Of a stretch of DNA of 34,073 bases, positions 30,260-34,073 are shown one piece after another. Position numbers and translations under genes: made by a program. How positions within the stretch are numbered: the first letter of the stretch is position 1; every line of letters starts with the position of its first letter. The notes under the pieces were generated by a model. That model worked only from the letters and a program-made list of their open reading frames with translations, ran no database searches and had not been told where the DNA came from. Origin of the DNA: a virus; IMG/VR virus record IMGVR_UViG_3300031839_000681, positions 1-34,073 of that record. One strand, written 5' to 3'.

Positions 30260-31227
30260 TAGAAAGATTCGTTTGTACCAATATACTCAACTTGTACAAA
30301 CGTATTTGCTTGATTTACAGTAACGCCTGTGGCTCCTGCTTGCGCTCTCATCTGTATATAATACCCAGCAGTTCCGTCGCTGTAATATAGTATACTGAAT
30401 TGAGCGTGGTATGTCTCACCAGATTTTACTGTTCTAAAGGAATCGCCGAGCGATGTAGCATTACTGTAGTCATATATCTGCAGATCTACATCAGTATTTG
30501 CTGAGGAATCCAACTCGATAGACGCTGTAATCCTATAGTATCCAGCCTTTTCGTTCAAAAGAATGCTATCTCTTGGGTCGGATACCTGTGCTAATTGCAA
30601 GAACGTGTTCGCACCTGTACCGAATACCACAGAAGATGTCGCGGGAGAAGTAGAGCCAGTCGATGAAGAGGCGCCATAGATTTCCGCCATCTGTATAGGA
30701 ACGATTGCAGTACTTGATATAGCGTTACTGCTATTGGGTCTTGCGTATATAGACTGCTCTGTTGTTACTGCGATAGAGCCAGATATAGCAGAGGCCAGGT
30801 CGCTTTGCTCGATATACTTGTACTCGCTTGCGGCTTCATCCCAGATAAGGTACTTATCGTTGTTAGCAGGGGAAGTAATCTGTGAGATATTTGCTGGGTC
30901 GTCTAATTCAATAGTGCTACCGGTGGCAGACAGCGGTGCGTTTGCAGTAATTGATGCTGTGCCAATAGGGTTTGTGTTGAGGTCACGTGTTACCACCACA
31001 CCAGATGTACTGAGCATCAATGCTTTTACATCGCTGGTTGAGGTTGATGGTGTGCCAGATATCTTGAAAGACCCTGTAGTCTCTACAGTGTCGGTAGATA
31101 ACTTGAGGGCTGTACTGTTCCCAGCCCCGTCTTCTACTACCTGTTCGCTTGAAGACGCCTCTCCAGATTCCAGTTTCAACAGGATGTTATAGGTGTCCTT
31201 AATTTTATTTCCGCTAAGTGATGCCAT
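30259..31227 (-). CDS. fibre protein with C1q-like C-terminal domain
   Basis: Encodes 322 residues. The N-terminus MASLSGNKIKDTYNILLKLE is a typical attachment segment of tail-fibre-type proteins. A Ser/Thr/Ala-rich shaft follows (about 30-150, with ATSGVVVTRDLN-type strands). The C-terminal ~140 residues are a beta sandwich (AGYYRITASIELDSSANTDV, FSILYYSDGTAGYYIQMRAQ, ANTFVQVEYIG) resembling a C1q/TNF head. The collagen-like protein ends with a similar type of domain. The gene opens the long leftward operon and has a TATCTTTG box 19 nt before the ATG. It probably forms a trimeric receptor-binding or decoration fibre. Confidence 0.72.
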   Translation of the reverse strand: MASLSGNKIKDTYNILLKLESGEASSSEQVVEDGAGNSTALKLSTDTVETTGSFKISGTPSTSTSDVKALMLSTSGVVVTRDLNTNPIGTASITANAPLSATGSTIELDDPANISQITSPANNDKYLIWDEAASEYKYIEQSDLASAISGSIAVTTEQSIYARPNSSNAISSTAIVPIQMAEIYGASSSTGSTSPATSSVVFGTGANTFLQLAQVSDPRDSILLNEKAGYYRITASIELDSSANTDVDLQIYDYSNATSLGDSFRTVKSGETYHAQFSILYYSDGTAGYYIQMRAQAGATGVTVNQANTFVQVEYIGTNESF

Positions 31228-31246
31228 ATGTATTACTTTTACCTAA

Positions 31247-31254
31247 CAAAGATA
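31247..31254 (-). promoter_or_regulatory. TAnnTTTG -7 box opening the long leftward operon
   Basis: TATCTTTG on the minus strand, 19 nt before the ATG at 31227, in the 32-nt gap between the divergent fibre and winged-helix-like genes. It should drive the fibre, oxygenase, chaperonin and terminase genes. The gene on the other side starts at 31260, so the -33 zone lies inside that gene. Confidence 0.5.
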
Positions 31255-31259
31255 CTCAT

Positions 31260-31727
31260 ATGCCGAAAAGTACTGTAAGCCGAAAGAAGAAGTTCCGTGA
31301 GTTCTCCAAGATTGACAAGAAGTACATCCAAGAGAACGGTCTAAAGAACCTTCACAAACTGTATATAGATGCAAAGCAGAACTACAACCTGGGTAAAGCC
31401 GAGGTAGAGTTCCTGTTCTTTATTTATGATCTGGAGTTCTGGACGCTTAGGTACATAGCAGAGGCTATGGGTAAGAGTAAAAAGAAGTTATCAGACAGAG
31501 TTGTGTACCCATTGATGCGTGAGGGATACGTATACAAACACTTTGATAAACTCACACCAAGCAATACTATGGAAGACCACTTCTTCCGTGACGAAACCAA
31601 GATGAATTACAGGGTACGGTATGCCTTATCCCAGAAGGGTAGGCTGTTAGTTGCCAGGTATTATAGAAAGATGCGGGGTGAAGAGCGTTGGGTTACTTCT
31701 TCTTTGCACGGCGAGCCGATTCCATAG
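31260..31727 (+). CDS. winged-helix-like DNA-binding protein
   Basis: Encodes 155 residues from the ATG at 31260 (an upstream ATG in the same frame would add 14 residues running back across the opposing promoter). The N-terminus is Lys/Arg-rich (MPKSTVSRKKKFREFSKIDK). A helix-turn-helix-like stretch follows: GKAEVEFLFFIYDLEFWTLR, then YIAEAMGKSKKKLSDRVVYP, then LMREGYVYKHFDKL, and finally a wing-like segment with RYALSQKGRLLVARYYRKMR. This order suits a MarR/winged-helix regulator. It is divergent from the leftward operon and may control it. Its last 35 nt overlap the convergent 69-aa gene. Confidence 0.65.
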   Translation: MPKSTVSRKKKFREFSKIDKKYIQENGLKNLHKLYIDAKQNYNLGKAEVEFLFFIYDLEFWTLRYIAEAMGKSKKKLSDRVVYPLMREGYVYKHFDKLTPSNTMEDHFFRDETKMNYRVRYALSQKGRLLVARYYRKMRGEERWVTSSLHGEPIP

Positions 31728-31902
31728 CCCTATTCGGCTCACCTTTCTCATGGGTAACCAAACGAAACGGCGCTTCTGGTGATGCTCCTTTGTGTGGTTT
31801 GTATGCACCCTTCATCAAAAAGTGACGACCACCCTCTGTCATCCAGTGGTATCCGTCTGGTGCCGGAACCTTAATGCTCTTATTTGTTTTCTTTAGTTTC
31901 AT
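31693..31902 (-). CDS. small basic protein, unknown
   Basis: Encodes 69 residues, strongly basic, with VPAPDGYHWMTEGGRHFLMK in the first half and a Lys/Arg-rich C-terminus. The GYHWMxEGGRxFLMK block is one I recall from small proteins of marine Bacteroidota phages. It overlaps the upstream 99-aa gene by 4 nt and runs 35 nt into the convergent winged-helix-like gene, so the two transcripts are antisense at their ends. No function known. Confidence 0.65.
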   Translation of the reverse strand: MKLKKTNKSIKVPAPDGYHWMTEGGRHFLMKGAYKPHKGASPEAPFRLVTHEKGEPNRAMESARRAKKK

Positions 31903-32198
31903 TTTCCGAACAATGCTGTGAAATAATCAAATATAGTCTTCTCGTATGGTGCTACTCTGCCAGTTGGCATATCAGCGTATGGTCCTAAAACCGGATCTGC
32001 TTCTTCACCAGAGTCTTTGTAGTACAGTTTACCATCAATCACCTCATAGGTCTCTGGGTCGAATATCTCTTCCACTATATCTGGGTCATTGTATCGGCCT
32101 TTATAGAATGGACCCCCCTGGTTCAGATTACGCAAACTCATTGGGTTTATGCTTTTCTTCTTCTTTTTAGGATCTCCTGGTGTGCTTCTGTACTTCAT
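31899..32198 (-). CDS. small protein, unknown
   Basis: Encodes 99 residues. A basic N-terminus (STPGDPKKKKKSINPM) is followed by a Gly/Asp/Tyr/Pro-rich body (FYKGRYNDPDIVEEIFDPET) and ends YFTALFGK. No known motif is visible. A TATATTTG box lies 4 nt before the ATG. It is divergent from the lysis-like pair and coupled to the 69-aa gene. Confidence 0.65.
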   Translation of the reverse strand: MKYRSTPGDPKKKKKSINPMSLRNLNQGGPFYKGRYNDPDIVEEIFDPETYEVIDGKLYYKDSGEEADPVLGPYADMPTGRVAPYEKTIFDYFTALFGK

Positions 32199-32202
32199 TC
32201 TA

Positions 32203-32210
32203 CAAATATA
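32203..32210 (-). promoter_or_regulatory. TAnnTTTG -7 box before 99-aa gene
   Basis: TATATTTG on the minus strand, 4 nt before the ATG at 32198. One base separates it from the opposing box at 32212-32219, so the two promoters would have overlapping polymerase footprints. Confidence 0.5.
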
Positions 32211-32211
32211 C

Positions 32212-32219
32212 TACCTTTG
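32212..32219 (+). promoter_or_regulatory. TAnnTTTG -7 box before lysis-like pair
   Basis: TACCTTTG on the plus strand, 5 nt before the ATG at 32225. It lies back to back with the leftward box and has no clear -33 TTG. Confidence 0.5.
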
Positions 32220-32224
32220 CTGAT

Positions 32225-32677
32225 ATGGAATTACTTGTAAAAAGACTATACAGCGAAGATGACTTCACTATTGGAGCGCTGTTTCAAACATCTGGAGAGG
32301 AAAGGAAGTTCCTTTGCTTTACATTAGAAGACGAACACCGTGATGAAAAGGTTATGGCAGAGACCAGGATCCCAATGGGACGTTACCGCATCACGTTGAG
32401 AAAGGTAGGTGGCCACCATAAGCGCTACACAGAGAAGTTCCCTAACATGCACAAGGGTATGTTATGGGTTAGAGACGTACCGAACTTTGAATACATACTT
32501 ATTCATATCGGTAATACAGAGCGTGACACCGCAGGATGCTTGCTGGTGGGCCGCACTGCTGACATGAAAGGTACTATCGGAAGAAGTACTGATGCATATA
32601 AAGACATCTATCCTCCAATTGCAGACGCATTGGTAGAAGGAGAGGATGTATGGATAACATATGAAGACTACGCATAA
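32225..32677 (+). CDS. DUF5675-family lysis-associated protein
   Basis: Encodes 150 residues from the ATG at 32225; the open frame extends further left without support. The sequence has LVKRLYSEDDFTIGALF, CFTLEDEHRD, IPMGRYRITLRKVGGHHKRY and a C-terminal core EYILIHIGNTERDTAGCLLV. From memory that core is the hallmark of DUF5675, a phage-associated domain with an L,D-transpeptidase-like or endolysin-like active-site His and Cys (IHIGN...GCLLVG). Its stop overlaps the next ATG (TAATG), and the following protein is a small membrane protein, as in lysis cassettes. The function is probable peptidoglycan cleavage. Confidence 0.75.
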   Translation: MELLVKRLYSEDDFTIGALFQTSGEERKFLCFTLEDEHRDEKVMAETRIPMGRYRITLRKVGGHHKRYTEKFPNMHKGMLWVRDVPNFEYILIHIGNTERDTAGCLLVGRTADMKGTIGRSTDAYKDIYPPIADALVEGEDVWITYEDYA

Positions 32678-32841
32678 TGGAAAACATCAAAGACTACATC
32701 AAACCGGCCGCAGCAGCATTCGTTTCTGGGGCATTGGCTTCACAGCAGAACCGAATCATCACTGGATTGTTCTTCGCACTGTTCTGTACGGTGGGAATAT
32801 TCACCATTGACAAGATGATTGAGGGGTTTAAGAAGGGATAA
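32677..32841 (+). CDS. small membrane protein, holin candidate
   Basis: Encodes 54 residues, too short for routine calling. Its ATG overlaps the DUF5675 stop (TAATG). The N-terminus MENIKDYIKPAAAAFVSGAL is amphipathic. One hydrophobic stretch at about 27-44 (IITGLFFALFCTVGIFTI) makes a transmembrane helix, and the tail is basic (EGFKKG). Pairing with a probable lysis enzyme makes holin or spanin-like anchor the first guess; only one membrane segment is seen, so a class III-type holin would fit best. Confidence 0.65.
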   Translation: MENIKDYIKPAAAAFVSGALASQQNRIITGLFFALFCTVGIFTIDKMIEGFKKG

Positions 32842-32865
32842 TCCATCATTAGGTATTTTATCCTA

Positions 32866-32894
32866 TTGACATTCTCGAAAATATGCTGTACCTT
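32866..32894 (+). promoter_or_regulatory. possible rightward promoter with no gene downstream
   Basis: TTGACA at 32866-32871 and TACCTT at 32889-32894 with a 17-nt spacer match an enterobacterial sigma70 layout. Counted in the Bacteroidota manner, TTG and TACCTTCA are 20 nt apart, two mismatches from TAnnTTTG. No gene follows. Confidence 0.35.
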
Positions 32895-33124
32895 CACACC
32901 GTACTAACGAAGTACGTACTGAACAGAAGTTTATAATCCATAGCCCCCAGGCTACAATGGATTACTAAACGCTTACATGGACAGTCTTGAACTAATCGTA
33001 AGGTGCTCGGTTTCCAAGGGCCCCTATTTTGCTCAAAATTTCGCAGGCATTCGCCTTCAACAGATCAGTTGTCACACTTATGGGTTCCTTTTGTGACGAT
33101 TTAAGGATTGTCATTGGGATGATT

Positions 33125-33153
33125 TGAGCCGAATACTGAACTTAATCGGCTCA
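33125..33153. repeat. 8-bp inverted repeat (TGAGCCGA / TCGGCTCA)
   Basis: Arms at 33125-33132 and 33146-33153 are perfect complements with a 13-nt loop. No T-tract follows on either strand, so a terminator is unlikely; a binding site or RNA stem is possible. Confidence 0.55.
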
Positions 33154-33300
33154 GTGGTTTGAAGGTTAATAATGCCAATAATCTGTAATACTGGCAAAAG
33201 TTAGTGTTGTATGTCCATACATATAATATGTGTGAATATTGCATATCGCGATTCGGGAATAGGGGACTCGAAAAAATTGCTGAGAAATAATCGGGATGGG

Positions 33301-33600
33301 GATAATATAGTATAGGGGCGCTGGCGCGCGCACACCCGAACGCAACCGGGCGCAGACGGGGGTGCGTCCGTACGCAAGAGCGCACACAGGTTTGGGCGTT
33401 TAGGCGTACCCGTGCACATGTACGCAGCCGTGCATGTACGCACGCATGCTTGCGTAGGCACGCATAGGTGCACACCGCCCCCGAAGGTGCACCCACAGCC
33501 CCGCACCCGCCCCCAGTCATACGGGAGGGGCGAACAATACACGCCCACACACACCACCCAGCCCCACAAACCACCACCGCACCCCACCATTGGAGGCACA
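33301..33600. other. GC-rich island with CGCA cluster and G-quadruplex motif
   Basis: A hand count gives 194 G+C in 300 nt (65 %), against about 38-50 % nearby. The left half has many CGCA and TACGCA units (for example at 33329, 33341, 33351, 33373, 33381, 33423, 33439, 33443 and 33461) and a duplicated CATGTACGCA at 33417-33426 and 33433-33442. The right half is C/A-rich on the plus strand and G-rich on the minus. An AT-rich stretch (GATAATATAGTATA) lies at its left border. Confidence 0.6.
33492..33514 (-). other. canonical G-quadruplex motif on minus strand
   Basis: On the minus strand four G runs of 5, 3, 4 and 3 are separated by loops of 1, 3 and 4 nt (C runs on the plus strand at 33510-33514, 33506-33508, 33499-33502 and 33492-33494). 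This satisfies the usual G3+N1-7 pattern. Confidence 0.6.
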
Positions 33601-33726
33601 CTGAGGCACTTAGGAGCGATTCTAAGCGCACAACTAATCCGTTGGGGGTCAGTGTACCAATCAAGGGGAGAAAGTCTCTTAAAACGGCTGAAAATCGCCT
33701 CGCACCTACACGTAAGGAAAGGGCAC

Positions 33727-33750
33727 AAAAAAAGCCCCACAAGGGGGCTT
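33727..33750 (-). terminator. rho-independent terminator of right-edge gene
   Basis: On the minus strand a stem AGCCCC/GGGGCT with a short loop is followed by seven T (33733-33727). It lies 18 nt past the stop at 33769. Confidence 0.8.
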
Positions 33751-33768
33751 CAAGGTCGCTGTTGCTTG

Positions 33769-34073
33769 TTAATAGAACAACGAGTCGATATATCGGTAGT
33801 TTCTTTCCCCACGACCGCAGTGGTTCGTATGTATAATGCCCTCGTAACCACAAAGGTGGCATAGTATGTGTCCACGAATATAGCCCTCTCGTTTCGCTTC
33901 TTGGTCGTATGCGAGTTCCTCGTAGAGGTAAGAATCCAATTGGCAGTAATTGATACAAGCGAGGTTATCAACCACACTTAAAACTCTAAGAGGTTCAACC
34001 ATTTCCTTTACCACCTTATGGTGGTACTCGTGGACTGAACAAGTCCCGAATCCGTGTAAAAAGAAATCATAGA
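33769..34073 (-). CDS. C-terminal part of a small possible zinc-binding protein (partial)
   Basis: The open frame enters from the right edge and ends at 33769, at least 101 residues seen. The 5' end lies outside the window; a GTG at 34014 could be an internal start only. A CHLC pair with a following HTNHC (ILCHLCGYEGIIHTNHCGRG) suggests a zinc ribbon or knuckle. The preceding part is helical (LDSYLYEELAYDQEAKREGY). A terminator follows directly, which supports a real gene. Confidence 0.6.
   Translation of the reverse strand, partial: YDFFLHGFGTCSVHEYHHKVVKEMVEPLRVLSVVDNLACINYCQLDSYLYEELAYDQEAKREGYIRGHILCHLCGYEGIIHTNHCGRGERNYRYIDSLFY

Larger units (their letters stand above)
32842..33768. other. 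927-nt stretch without a supported gene
   Basis: Holds a possible rightward promoter (32866-32894) and short hairpins at 32900-32916 and 33125-33153. It also holds an ATTTTG-CT-CAAAAT palindrome (33026-33039), a GC-rich island (33301-33600) and a terminator (33727-33750). Longer open frames in several phases over the GC island look like composition artefacts. It may be an origin or a non-coding RNA locus. Confidence 0.6.

Noticed and set aside
32977-33096. 39-residue rightward open frame after the holin candidate
   Set aside because: No coding signal, no partner, no ribosome-site evidence; such a length is common by chance.
32842-33300. Possible tRNA gene in the non-coding stretch
   Set aside because: Hairpins are present, but I could not assemble a cloverleaf with a proper T-loop and acceptor stem on either strand.
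33412-33864. Rightward open frames of 150 and 122 codons over the GC-rich island
   Set aside because: Pro/His/Thr-rich composition follows from the C/A-rich strand; no start signal and no recognisable protein features.
33101-33958. Long leftward open frame of 285 codons across the GC-rich island
   Set aside because: It crosses the terminator at 33727-33750, overlaps the better supported partial gene in another phase, and has an odd Cys/Arg/Trp-rich composition. Other frames are open here too, as expected from high GC.

Overview
The window is part of a tailed-phage genome that infects a Bacteroidota host. It carries terminase, portal, scaffold, major capsid, ring/adaptor and a giant nozzle-type protein, and almost all genes lie on the minus strand. 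The Bacteroidota assignment rests on two things: repeated TAnnTTTG -7 promoter boxes ahead of genes, and the near absence of Shine-Dalgarno sites. Gene order and the look of the portal, capsid, ring and nozzle proteins resemble crAss-like podoviruses (Crassvirales) in the broad sense. This is recognition from memory, not a search.

Layout, read in the direction of minus-strand transcription (right to left). The right edge (32842-34073) holds a long non-coding stretch with a 65 % GC island and the end of one leftward gene closed by a terminator. Next come a small rightward lysis-like pair (32225-32841), two small leftward genes, and a rightward winged-helix-like gene (31260-31727). From 31227 one long leftward series begins: a fibre with a C1q-like tip, two small hypotheticals, a 2OG-Fe(II) oxygenase, a GroES-like co-chaperonin, a probable small terminase, the large terminase and the portal. 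A Cys-rich protein and a 1556-residue collagen-like fibre follow. After these come a DUF6445-like hydroxylase, a GT4-GT25-lysyl-hydroxylase fusion and a PKHD-type hydroxylase. Small basic proteins, a structural protein, scaffold, capsid, connector proteins, nozzle protein and virion cargo proteins complete the left side.

The outstanding element is the 14865-23221 block. A phage collagen of about 1375 Gly-X-Y residues has Lys in most Y positions and Pro-Pro-Gly segments. It sits just upstream of three Fe(II)/2-oxoglutarate hydroxylases and two glycosyltransferase domains. One protein combines a GT25 domain (the family of collagen galactosyltransferases) with a C-terminal domain whose motifs match animal and mimivirus lysyl hydroxylases. 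The three enzyme genes overlap by 4-nt ATGA junctions, so they are probably made together. I infer a self-contained system that makes, hydroxylates and O-glycosylates a collagen fibre of the virion.

Regulation visible in the sequence: TAnnTTTG boxes lie 4-5 or 18-25 nt before start codons. Rho-independent terminators follow the capsid gene, the 9038-9835 gene, the inserted exported-protein gene and the right-edge gene.
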